The notes under the pieces: generated by a model
Told to the model about the DNA's origin: nothing
Seen by the model: only the letters and a program-made list of their open reading frames with translations
Database searches by the model: none
Position numbers and translations under genes: made by a program
Source: Bacteroides sp. OM05-12
GTDB taxonomy: Bacteria; Bacteroidota; Bacteroidia; Bacteroidales; Bacteroidaceae
Direction of reading: 5' to 3'
Length of the DNA: 64,000 nucleotides
NCBI RefSeq assembly: GCF_003438995.1
Contig: NZ_QSUN01000020.1
Span: forward strand, 9,989-73,988
Shown here: positions 46,786-55,238 of the stretch, piece after piece
Layout of the letters: each line of letters begins with the position of its first letter
How positions within the stretch are numbered: position 1 is the first letter of the stretch

Positions 46786-48039
46786 TTATTCTTCTTCATA
46801 GTTTTGATAAAGGAAATCATTATAAGGATACTTCTGTACATGCAATTCCTTTACTTTTTTATACACTATATCTCTAAGCTCTTCGATATTTATCTTTTCC
46901 TTAGCGGAAATAAAGATGCAGTTATCATTCATCTTCGCCATCCATGTACGCATCAATTCTTCCAGCGTCCAATTTTCTTTAGTACGGGGACTGAGATCAT
47001 CCTCATCCTTTCGCACATAAGTATAAGCATCTATTTTATTAAATACAATCATACTGGGCTTTCCACTGGCACCGATCTCCGTAAGAGTTTTCTCCACCAC
47101 ATCAATCTGCTCTTCAAACTGCGGATGAGAAATATCCACTACATGAAGCAATAGATCGGCTTCTCTCACCTCATCCAATGTTGATTTGAAGGACTCTACC
47201 AGATCCGTAGGAAGTTTACGGATAAACCCTACCGTATCAGAAAGTAAAAAAGGAAGATTCTCTATGATTACTTTCCGTACCGTAGTATCCAAAGTCGCAA
47301 ATAATTTATTTTCGGCAAAGACCTCGCTTTTAGAAAGCAGATTCATCAGAGTAGATTTACCGACATTCGTATATCCTACTAAAGCAACACGAATCATCCT
47401 TCCCCGATTCTTTCGCTGCGTAGCTTTCTGTTTATCAATTTCAGCCAAACGTTCTTTCAACAATGCCATACGGTTAAGGATAATACGGCGGTCCATCTCC
47501 AACTGAGTTTCACCCGGTCCGCGTAATCCTACAGAACCGCCTTTACCGCTACCGGAACCGCCTCCCTGTCTTTCAAGGTGCGTCCATAAACGTTGCAAAC
47601 GCGGCAACATATATTTATTTTGCGCTAATTCCACTTGTGTTTTGGCATTAGCCGTCTGTGCGCGCATAGCGAATATATCGAGAATAAGCGAAGTACGGTC
47701 AAGAATCTTAACCTTCAATTCAGCTTCAATATTACGTATTTGCTTTGCAGAAAGTTCATCATCGAATATTACCATACCCACTTCCTCTTCCACATTATCC
47801 TCATGCGCCCGGATATATTCCTTAATTTCTTGCAACTTACCTTTACCCACATAGGTAACGGTATTCGCCTGATCTATTTTCTGCGTAAACGACTTCACAA
47901 CTTCCGCTCCTGCTGTCTCAGCAAGGAAAGCCAGTTCGTCCAGATATTCCTGAGTTTTCCTCTCATCTTGCGTTTTTGTGATCAACCCTACAAGAACAGC
48001 TTTTTCCGTCTGGGCTTCGGATATTACAAATTCTTTCAT
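46786..48039 (-). CDS. hflX: Ribosome-associated GTPase HflX
   Basis: 417 residues. N-terminal HflX domain with a Gly-rich linker 'RQGGGSGSGKGGS' and 'GLRGPGETQLEMDRR', then GTPase motifs 'GYTNVGKST', 'DTVGFI' and 'NKID'. It rescues or splits stalled ribosomes under stress. First gene of the hflX-DUF4954-DUF2721 run; promoter at 48069-48100. Confidence 0.97.
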   Translation of the reverse strand: MKEFVISEAQTEKAVLVGLITKTQDERKTQEYLDELAFLAETAGAEVVKSFTQKIDQANTVTYVGKGKLQEIKEYIRAHEDNVEEEVGMVIFDDELSAKQIRNIEAELKVKILDRTSLILDIFAMRAQTANAKTQVELAQNKYMLPRLQRLWTHLERQGGGSGSGKGGSVGLRGPGETQLEMDRRIILNRMALLKERLAEIDKQKATQRKNRGRMIRVALVGYTNVGKSTLMNLLSKSEVFAENKLFATLDTTVRKVIIENLPFLLSDTVGFIRKLPTDLVESFKSTLDEVREADLLLHVVDISHPQFEEQIDVVEKTLTEIGASGKPSMIVFNKIDAYTYVRKDEDDLSPRTKENWTLEELMRTWMAKMNDNCIFISAKEKINIEELRDIVYKKVKELHVQKYPYNDFLYQNYEEE

Positions 48040-48068
48040 TCTTCTGTCATAAAATTATATATTGGCAA

Positions 48069-48100
48069 CAAATATAGCAAAAAAGCAATGGATAGAACAA
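48069..48100 (-). promoter_or_regulatory. Promoter of hflX
   Basis: Minus strand TTTG (48098-48101 region), 21-bp spacer, TATATTTG (48069-48076), 29 bp before the start codon. Confidence 0.6.
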
Positions 48101-48101
48101 A

Positions 48102-48459
48102 TAAATAACCCGATTGTTATATCTATCGCTACTCCTTCTTATTATAGAGGTTTAAACAGACTTTTAAAACGTATTTTATCACCCCTCTATTATATTAAGG
48201 TGTAAACTTGAAAAAACAAAAATAATTGTTTAATTCTAATATTATAACAATTAAGCAAAATCACAAAGAGTTACAATTATCATATTTTATAAAATAAAGC
48301 TGTAAAATAGAGCGAAATATATATCTTTTAGTCATTTTTATACAAGCCATATTCATTTAACTAAAATAATATTTTAATCTATTTAATATGCTTAAAAACA
48401 TAAATATGCATATTTTTATGACAATATGAAACTAATATTACGGTTTTTATTAAAAATTA
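48102..48459. other. AT-rich intergenic stretch upstream of the SusC gene
   Basis: No gene. Very AT-rich. Contains the words CCTCTATTATA and TTATAGAGG (about 48143-48196), a loose inverted pair; otherwise nothing I can name. Confidence 0.4.
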
Positions 48460-48489
48460 TTGCTATCAATGTTTTTATTTGTAGTTTTG
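48460..48489 (+). promoter_or_regulatory. Promoter of the SusC/SusD pair
   Basis: TTG (48460-48462), exactly 19 bp, TAGTTTTG (48482-48489). The start of transcription should be near 48495, giving a leader of about 57 nt. Confidence 0.75.
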
Positions 48490-48551
48490 CAAAATGTTAG
48501 AAAAATAGAGAGTATTATTTAATTGTAAACTTTAACTAGAGAGAGTATTTT

Positions 48552-51500
48552 ATGAAAAGAAAATTAATGCTGTTACTGGCATGCTTTTTTGCAGGCATAA
48601 GTCTGGTTACAGCTCAAACCTCCAATGTAACAGGAATTGTTATGGGAGAAGAAGACGGACTACCGGTGGTAGGAGCTACCGTATTAGTAACAGGAACTAC
48701 TATCGGGACAATCACCGATATTGATGGTAGATTTACCCTTTCAAATCTTCCCGGTTCGGCAAAGACCCTACAGATTTCATATATCGGGATGAAAACTCAA
48801 GAAGTGCCCATCAAGCCGGATATGCATATTACATTAAAATCCGATGCACAACAGATGGATGAAGTAGTAGTAACAGCCATGGGTATTTCCAGAGAAAAGA
48901 AAGCTTTAGGTTATGCCGTGCAGGATATTAAATCGGACGAATTAACGCAAGCTGCAAGTACGAGCCTTGCCGGAGCACTTCAAGGAAAAGTATCCGGTGT
49001 GGACATCACTCCTTCATCCGGTATGCCGGGTGCCTCTTCCAAAATCACAATCCGCGGTTCACGTTCATTTACCGGGAATAACACACCTTTGTATGTAGTA
49101 GACGGGATGCCTATTTCATCTACATCGGATATGAACACCCTGAACTCCGTAACCGGTTCGGATTATTCAAACCGTGCCATAGATATTGACCCTAACGATA
49201 TTGAAAGTATCAATATCTTAAAAGGACAGGCAGCTTCCGCTCTTTACGGTATGCGTGCGTCCAACGGCGTAATCGTTATTACAACTAAAAGCGGGAAAGG
49301 TGCGAATAAAGGAAAACCTGAAATAACAGTCAACACCAATCTTTCTTTTGACAAGGTTTCAACGATGCCCGAATTCCAAAAAGAATTTGCACAAGGAGCC
49401 AAAGGTGCCTATTCTCCAATGTCCGCACTCGCTTGGGGACCAAAGATTTCAGAACTCGCCAATGACCCGGACTATGGCGGTAATACGGATAATGACTACA
49501 CCCGGCAGTACGGAAAGCACGAAGGTCAATATTACGTACCTCAACGTGCAAAGGCGGGATTAAACCCATGGGCTACTCCACGCGCTTATGACAATGCTAA
49601 AGATTTCTTCAACACAGGAGTCACCTGGAGCAATAACATCAACATTGCACAAGGATTCGATAAAGGGAATTACTCTTTTTCATTGGGTAATACCACCGGA
49701 GATGGTATTATTCCTTCTACCGGGATAGACCGTTACAATGCCAAACTGGCAGCAGAAGCTACATTGAACAAGAACTGGTCAACCGGTTTCAATGGAAACT
49801 TCGTTATTTCTAAAATCAGAAAGCAAACCGCCGCCAATAATGGTATCATGGCTACCGTGTACGGTGCACCTGCCAGTTATGATTTAAAAGGTATCCCTTC
49901 ATACGTGGAAGGCGCACCTTATACACAGAACACCTACCGTAGCACAGGAGGTTTCGATGCTGCTTACTGGGCAGTCGACAACAATCAATTCACAGAAAAG
50001 TCGCATCGCTTCTTCGGAAACACCTATGCAAAGTACACTACCAAATTCGGTACGGAAAATCACAAATTGGATGTGAAATACCAATTAGGTACAGACGCAT
50101 ATACCACCAATTATACGGATTTATGGGGATACGGACACTCTAACGGTACCGGACAGGTAGAAGAAAACATCTATACGGTAAATGAAGTAAACTCATTATT
50201 CACGGCAAATTACGACTGGAAAATCACGCCGGAGTTCGATATGAACATTCTGGTTGGTAATGAATTTGTAAATAAAACCACCAAGCATAGCTATACCTAC
50301 GGAAGTAATTTCAACTTCCCGGACTGGAACAATATGGGAAATGCTTCTGCATACAGCGCACTATCCGAATACTTCAAAGAACGTACGGTAGGTAACTTTG
50401 CCAACCTGTCACTCTCTTACAGAAGTATGGTATACCTGAATGCAACGGTACGTAACGACCGGGTTTCAACCATGCCGCGCAACCATCGTTCTTTCACTTA
50501 TCCGTCTGTTTCGTTAGGTTTCATCTTCACAGAGTTAGAACCGTTGAAGAACAACGTACTTACCTACGGTAAGCTTCGTGCATCTTATGCAGAAGTCGGA
50601 CAGGCCGGTACTTATTATAAATCCTACTATGCAACTCCTTTATATGGAGGAGGATTCTCTTCAGGAACACCGATACAGTACCCGATGGGTTCTATCGTTG
50701 CATACGTCCCGTATTATAAGATTTACGACCCGAATTTAAGACCGCAGAACACGAAGTCTTATGAAATCGGAGCTGACTTGACTTTCTGGAACGGAATCAT
50801 TACGCTGAATTATACCTATTCACGCCAAAATGTAAAAGATCAGATATTCGACGTGCCATTGTCTACGTCAACCGGTTACCAATCATTAGTAACCAACGGC
50901 GGTTCCATGCACACCGATTCACATGAAATTACTTTGGGAGTGAATCCGATTAAGACCAAGAACTTCAATTGGGACTTCGCGTTCAACTTCTCCAAGATCG
51001 ACAATTATGTGGACGCTCTCGCACCGGGTGTTACCAGTATTATGTTAGGTGGTTTTGTCGACCCGCAGATACGTGCAGGTATCGGCTATAAGTTCCCGGT
51101 AATCTACGGTTCGAGCTACCTGCGTAATGAAGCAGGGCAAATTGTCGTAGATAAAAACGGTATGCCTCAAAAAGGAGACAACCGTGTTATCGGTTCTGTT
51201 TCTCCTGATTTCAGATTGGGCTTCAACACTACTTTCGAGTTCTATAAATTCCGTCTATCGGCAGTACTCGACTGGAAACAGGGAGGCGATATGTATGCAG
51301 GTACCATCTCATCACTCGATTATTACGGGGTCACCAAGAAATCAGCAGATTTCCGTAAGAAAGATTTCTTGTTTGAGAAAAACGCGGTAAAAGTAGCGGG
51401 CACAGACGCTGCCGGTAATACCATTTACGCTCCGAACGACATCAAGATCAGCGGAAGTGATGCAGCAGATTATTTCGATATCATGAGCAGTATCTCTGAA

Positions 51501-51743
51501 GCCAGCGTATACGGAAACTCATTCCTTAAACTGCGTGAGATAGCTTTGAGTTATCCTGTTCTTGAAAAATCATATTTAGGCATCACCGTAAATGTATTTG
51601 CAAGAAATATCCTTTTATGGTCCGAGCTTAAAGGACTGGACCCGGAGTCATCACAAGGGAACAATAACATGGCAGGTGGTTTCGAACGCTTCTCATTACC
51701 GGGAACATCGAGCTACGGTTTTGGTCTAACATTCAAATTCTAA
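48552..51743 (+). CDS. SusC/RagA family TonB-dependent transporter
   Basis: 1063 residues. Signal to about 21 ('LVTAQ'), a carboxypeptidase-regulatory-like domain (about 25-105), TonB-box-type 'MDEVVVTAMG', plug domain (about 115-230; 'TIRGSRSFTGNNTPLYVVDG') and a 22-strand barrel ending 'GFGLTFKF'. Imports a substrate captured by the SusD partner encoded 18 bp downstream. No glycoside hydrolase, sulfatase, sigma/anti-sigma or hybrid sensor gene is beside it, so the substrate cannot be inferred from context and might not be a glycan. Confidence 0.96.
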   Translation: MKRKLMLLLACFFAGISLVTAQTSNVTGIVMGEEDGLPVVGATVLVTGTTIGTITDIDGRFTLSNLPGSAKTLQISYIGMKTQEVPIKPDMHITLKSDAQQMDEVVVTAMGISREKKALGYAVQDIKSDELTQAASTSLAGALQGKVSGVDITPSSGMPGASSKITIRGSRSFTGNNTPLYVVDGMPISSTSDMNTLNSVTGSDYSNRAIDIDPNDIESINILKGQAASALYGMRASNGVIVITTKSGKGANKGKPEITVNTNLSFDKVSTMPEFQKEFAQGAKGAYSPMSALAWGPKISELANDPDYGGNTDNDYTRQYGKHEGQYYVPQRAKAGLNPWATPRAYDNAKDFFNTGVTWSNNINIAQGFDKGNYSFSLGNTTGDGIIPSTGIDRYNAKLAAEATLNKNWSTGFNGNFVISKIRKQTAANNGIMATVYGAPASYDLKGIPSYVEGAPYTQNTYRSTGGFDAAYWAVDNNQFTEKSHRFFGNTYAKYTTKFGTENHKLDVKYQLGTDAYTTNYTDLWGYGHSNGTGQVEENIYTVNEVNSLFTANYDWKITPEFDMNILVGNEFVNKTTKHSYTYGSNFNFPDWNNMGNASAYSALSEYFKERTVGNFANLSLSYRSMVYLNATVRNDRVSTMPRNHRSFTYPSVSLGFIFTELEPLKNNVLTYGKLRASYAEVGQAGTYYKSYYATPLYGGGFSSGTPIQYPMGSIVAYVPYYKIYDPNLRPQNTKSYEIGADLTFWNGIITLNYTYSRQNVKDQIFDVPLSTSTGYQSLVTNGGSMHTDSHEITLGVNPIKTKNFNWDFAFNFSKIDNYVDALAPGVTSIMLGGFVDPQIRAGIGYKFPVIYGSSYLRNEAGQIVVDKNGMPQKGDNRVIGSVSPDFRLGFNTTFEFYKFRLSAVLDWKQGGDMYAGTISSLDYYGVTKKSADFRKKDFLFEKNAVKVAGTDAAGNTIYAPNDIKISGSDAADYFDIMSSISEASVYGNSFLKLREIALSYPVLEKSYLGITVNVFARNILLWSELKGLDPESSQGNNNMAGGFERFSLPGTSSYGFGLTFKF

Positions 51744-51761
51744 AGAGGAAAGGAAAATAAA

Positions 51762-53369
51762 ATGAAATCAATATTCAATATATCCAAAGGTTTTCTGTCC
51801 GTCGCAATCCTGTCCGCAGCATTCGTTTCTTGTTCGGAAGATAAGATGGACTCCATAAACAACGACAATAATCACACCACGGTAGTACCGTCCAAATTTA
51901 TTCTGGCCGACGTACTTACCTCCACTGCATTTAACAATGTAGGAGGTGACTTCAATACCTATTTCGCTTCTTATGTAGAGCATGAAGTAGGAATCTCCAA
52001 CCAGCTTTACCGTGCGGAAACCCGTACCGGCGAACCGTCTTCTTCCACTACATTCAACAATGTGTGGGAGAATACTTATTCCGTATTGAAAAATGCCAGA
52101 ATCATCGTGCACAAATGCTCTGAAGATGGTGACCAACACGGCAACTATACCACAAGAGGTATCGGTGAGGTAATGGTCGCACTCAATTCCGGATTGATTG
52201 CCGACGCTTTCGGTGATACGCCCTATACTCAGGCTGCACTGCCGGAACTGACCAACGGGCAACCGACTTATATGAACCCGATACTCGACACGCAGGAAAG
52301 TATCTACCGGAACATCCTGCAAAGTCTGGACAATGCCATCGCCGACCTACCGCAAGGAGACAATCACATATCCGGAGGCGTAGGCAATTACGATTTACTG
52401 TTCAAAGGAGATACCGTTATGTGGCGTAAATTCGCTTACGGCTTGAAAGCACGCTACACAATGCACATGATTCATCGTTCTACGGATGTAGAAGGTGATC
52501 TCAGAAAGATATTAAGCTATATCGACCGGTCATTCCAAGACGGAGAAGAAGCTGCCTACAACATGTACGACGGCATCAACCTCAACCCGTTATTTGATTT
52601 CCAATGGAGCCGCGACTACCTTGCAGCCAGCAAGAGCATGGCTACCAAGTTGGTGGAACGCAATGACCCGCGTATGCGCCGTGTATTCGTAACTCCGATG
52701 GATGTTAAAGCCACAAAACCTCCCTTGTGGACACAGATTTCGGGAAAGAACGATCCCGGCTTTGACAATATGGCGCCCAACGGTACGCCACTGCCGTTAC
52801 AATACCATTACAATACATCCATCTATGTATTTGCGGAAACTGCGCCGACATTACTTCTCAGTGCCCACGAACTTTTATTCCTGAAAGCGGAAGCACTCTG
52901 CCGCCTAAACCATACGGATGATGCGGAGGGAGTTCTGAAACAAGCGATAGTGACAGCAATTGCCAACACGGAAAGAAGCGTAAACTCTGCATTAACCGAA
53001 GCACCGGATGTACTTTCCAACGGAGGTATTGTGAAAACGAGTGATGCCATCACCACCGAAGAAGCCGAAGACTATTTCGACAACGAAGTCAAAACCTTAT
53101 TCGATGCCAACCCGTTGAAAGAAACAATGATCCAAAAGTACATCGCTTTCTGGGGAGCATCCGGAGAATCAACCGAATGTTATAATGACATCCGTCGTAT
53201 GAAAGCTATGGGTGAAGATTTCGTTACGCTGGAAAACCCGAATCCATTCCCGTTACGCTGTCCTTACGGTGACGGTGATGTAAATGCCAACCCGAATGTA
53301 GAAGCCGCTTTCGGAAACGGACAGTACGTATATACTGATCCGGTTTGGTGGGCAGGCGGAAGCAGATAA
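51762..53369 (+). CDS. SusD/RagB-type nutrient-binding lipoprotein (SusD-like 2 group)
   Basis: 535 residues, lipobox 'AFVSCS' with Cys at about 24, then a helical TPR-like body. 'FNNVWENTYSVLKNARIIV' and 'GLIADAFGDTPYTQA' are typical of the SusD-like 2 subgroup. The surface lid protein of the SusC barrel. The strong terminator 53388-53455 follows. Confidence 0.93.
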   Translation: MKSIFNISKGFLSVAILSAAFVSCSEDKMDSINNDNNHTTVVPSKFILADVLTSTAFNNVGGDFNTYFASYVEHEVGISNQLYRAETRTGEPSSSTTFNNVWENTYSVLKNARIIVHKCSEDGDQHGNYTTRGIGEVMVALNSGLIADAFGDTPYTQAALPELTNGQPTYMNPILDTQESIYRNILQSLDNAIADLPQGDNHISGGVGNYDLLFKGDTVMWRKFAYGLKARYTMHMIHRSTDVEGDLRKILSYIDRSFQDGEEAAYNMYDGINLNPLFDFQWSRDYLAASKSMATKLVERNDPRMRRVFVTPMDVKATKPPLWTQISGKNDPGFDNMAPNGTPLPLQYHYNTSIYVFAETAPTLLLSAHELLFLKAEALCRLNHTDDAEGVLKQAIVTAIANTERSVNSALTEAPDVLSNGGIVKTSDAITTEEAEDYFDNEVKTLFDANPLKETMIQKYIAFWGASGESTECYNDIRRMKAMGEDFVTLENPNPFPLRCPYGDGDVNANPNVEAAFGNGQYVYTDPVWWAGGSR

Positions 53370-53387
53370 AGATCATATTTATACTTC

Positions 53388-53455
53388 AGGCACGGATTAT
53401 ACGAAAAGATGGATTGTATTGAAATAAATCCATAAAGTTCGTATAATCCGTGCCT
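53388..53455. terminator. Terminator after the SusD gene
   Basis: Perfect 18-bp arms built on GGCACGGATTATACGAA and its complement (53388-53405, 53438-53455), with a smaller inner hairpin ATGGATT/AATCCAT in the loop. A T-rich stretch follows on the plus strand. Confidence 0.8.
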
Positions 53456-53561
53456 TTCTTTATATTTTTGAATCCGGTTAACCCTTCTTTCTTTTCTACC
53501 GGAAAAGATTTCTTATTATACCCGTTTACCAGCTTCTCGAATCAGTGTAGTAGGAGCCATC

Positions 53562-53834
53562 TTACAACCATTCCTTGATGCTTTCCATTACTTCTTCGGT
53601 AGACAGGGATTTACCTTGCCGGCACTCTTCCATCCTTTTCACCGCTTGTTGCTTCATCTCCTCCACAGTATATTGGCAAGGTGCTGCATGAGATTTCTTT
53701 TCCTCTTTCCGCTTTTGACTTCTGATAAAGTCGATAGTTTTACGTAGCATATTGTCGTCAGCATCAGCAAGAAAGCTACCGATTTCGTTCAGCAGTTCAG
53801 CGCCGAGGCGTGCGGTATTACGTGAGTTGCTCAT
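53562..53834 (-). CDS. Antitoxin-like small protein
   Basis: 90 residues from the ATG at 53834 (MSNSRNTARL), which is preceded by AAAGGAG. The ATG at 53888 lies upstream of the -7 box, so cannot be the start. The C-terminal 'CRQGKSLSTEEVMESIKEWL' resembles the end of RelB/Phd-type antitoxins; the rest is charged and helical ('ELLNEIGSFLADADDNMLRK'). No full toxin gene follows: after the stop there is only a 14-codon frame (53560-53516, MAPTTLIREAGKRV). It could be an orphan antitoxin or an unrelated regulator. Confidence 0.6.
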   Translation of the reverse strand: MSNSRNTARLGAELLNEIGSFLADADDNMLRKTIDFIRSQKRKEEKKSHAAPCQYTVEEMKQQAVKRMEECRQGKSLSTEEVMESIKEWL

Positions 53835-53869
53835 GATGTTGTTCTCCTTTCTTTCATTACTTATATTCG

Positions 53870-53899
53870 CAAAGTTACGAAACTCCATGAGAATAACAA
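53870..53899 (-). promoter_or_regulatory. Promoter of the antitoxin-like gene
   Basis: Minus strand TTG (53897-53899), exactly 19 bp, TAACTTTG (53870-53877). Transcription start near 53864, about 30 nt before the chosen ATG. Confidence 0.75.
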
Positions 53900-54009
53900 C
53901 GTTAGAAGAATAATAGTTTTTATTTCCAATATATTAAAAGTATAATTTATATCTTTCTTTTTCCCGGTTTCTCACAGAAATAAATTCGGTATTTTTATTA
54001 AACAGGAAA

Positions 54010-54192
54010 GTCCTGCCTCTATGTAAGAGGCAGGACTTTCCTGTTTAAAACGCTGCAAATATAAACCAAAATAATATAACAGCATAATTTTTCCTTATCA
54101 AAAAACGCATCCATGATCTTTTTAATTCAACATAATACACAGATATGAAGCGTATTATACACTATTTCCCACCTCTTACATAGAGGTAGGAC
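54010..54192. promoter_or_regulatory. Probable invertible promoter segment of the capsule locus, drawn in OFF orientation
   Basis: Inverted repeats at 54010-54030 and 54172-54192 share 20 of 21 bases (core CCTCTATGTAAGAGG), about 140 bp apart, directly upstream of upxY. Inside, the only clear -7 box is TATATTTG on the minus strand (54056-54063), pointing away from upxY; I see none on the plus strand. Flipping the segment would put it near 54139-54146, 60 bp before upxY. The left repeat is also the centre of a perfect 20-bp-stem hairpin (54000-54046), which may act as a terminator. Confidence 0.6.
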
Positions 54193-54207
54193 AAAAGTAA
54201 CTAATAA

Positions 54208-54771
54208 ATGTACGCAGACCGAAATGAAAGAAACAGCCTGCCTGCCGATGGGACAGGTAACGGCGTAGCGCGCCCGAAGCACTGGTATGCGGCCTACGTT
54301 AGACTTTATCATGAAAAGAAAATAAGTATACAACTCTCCAAGATGGGAATCGAGAATTTCCTGCCCGTACAGGAAGAAATACACCAATGGAGCGACCGCA
54401 GAAAAAAGATAGAAAGAATACTCATCCCGATGATTGTCTTTGTCCGGGTAACCCCGACAGAACGGGCACAGGTTCTTACACTATCTTCCGTCAGCCGCTA
54501 TATGGTATTACATGGAGAAAGTACCCCCGCAATAATTCCCGACGACCAGATGGAACGATTCAAATTCATGCTCGACTATTCCGACCAGGCCATACAGATG
54601 AGCAACGCCCCTCTCACCGTCGGGCAGAAAGTACGCGTCATCAAAGGAGCGTTGACAGGATTGGAAGGTGAGCTGACCACCATCGGTGGTAAAACAAAGA
54701 TTATCGTACGCATAGATATGTTGGGATGTGCAGGCATCGAAATGCCCATAGGATTTGTAGAACAAATTTAA
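54208..54771 (+). CDS. upxY: UpxY family transcription antiterminator
   Basis: 187 residues. NusG-like N-terminal domain ('HWYAAYVRLYHEKKISIQL', 'LIPMIVFVRV') and a C-terminal KOW motif ('GQKVRVIKGALTGLEGEL'). In B. fragilis UpxY proteins let polymerase read through early terminators in their own capsule operon, giving locus-specific expression. First gene after the probable invertible segment; 8-bp gap to upxZ. Confidence 0.95.
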   Translation: MYADRNERNSLPADGTGNGVARPKHWYAAYVRLYHEKKISIQLSKMGIENFLPVQEEIHQWSDRRKKIERILIPMIVFVRVTPTERAQVLTLSSVSRYMVLHGESTPAIIPDDQMERFKFMLDYSDQAIQMSNAPLTVGQKVRVIKGALTGLEGELTTIGGKTKIIVRIDMLGCAGIEMPIGFVEQI

Positions 54772-54779
54772 GAAACAGC

Positions 54780-55238
54780 ATGAAAGAAGAAATAGAAAGA
54801 CTATACGAAAAAGCCCGCGAGCTGCTCCATTTAGGAGACAAGGACGGCTTTGTCTATGCCGACGACCTTTCCCGTCTGAACAAAGAGGTACACGAACTCA
54901 TCCATCTTCTTTGGAACAAAAAGTCCGGAAGCATTGAAGAAGAAGCACGCCTTTGTCTTGCCATTCTGATGGGATTCAACGGCATTATGTACGCCAATCC
55001 GGAAGACGAAAAGATACGCTGTTCCGTAACAGACCGTACCTGTTATGTTCTCAAGGAGCTCTCCTCCTCTCTACTAAAATGCCAACTACTCATCTACTGC
55101 TATGGAGAAGTGGATAACGACAAGCTGGTGGAAGAAGCGAAAGAGATTATGAAAGGTTGGGAAAGAAGAGAGCTCTCAGCAGAGGAATTGGAAACGGTAG
55201 AAACATTGGAGATAATATGTCCACAGCCAACCGTGTAA
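54780..55238 (+). CDS. upxZ: UpxZ family inhibitor of other capsule loci
   Basis: 152 residues from ATG at 54780 (MKEEIERLYEK). Helical, with 'FVYADDLSRLNKEVHELIHL', typical of UpxZ. UpxZ proteins block UpxY antitermination at other capsule operons, so only one locus is fully transcribed. The flippase gene overlaps its end by 22 bp. Confidence 0.93.
   Translation: MKEEIERLYEKARELLHLGDKDGFVYADDLSRLNKEVHELIHLLWNKKSGSIEEEARLCLAILMGFNGIMYANPEDEKIRCSVTDRTCYVLKELSSSLLKCQLLIYCYGEVDNDKLVEEAKEIMKGWERRELSAEELETVETLEIICPQPTV

Noticed and set aside
53835..53888. Longer N-terminus for the antitoxin-like gene
   Set aside because: The upstream ATG precedes the -7 box and predicted transcription start; the downstream ATG has a good AAAGGAG.
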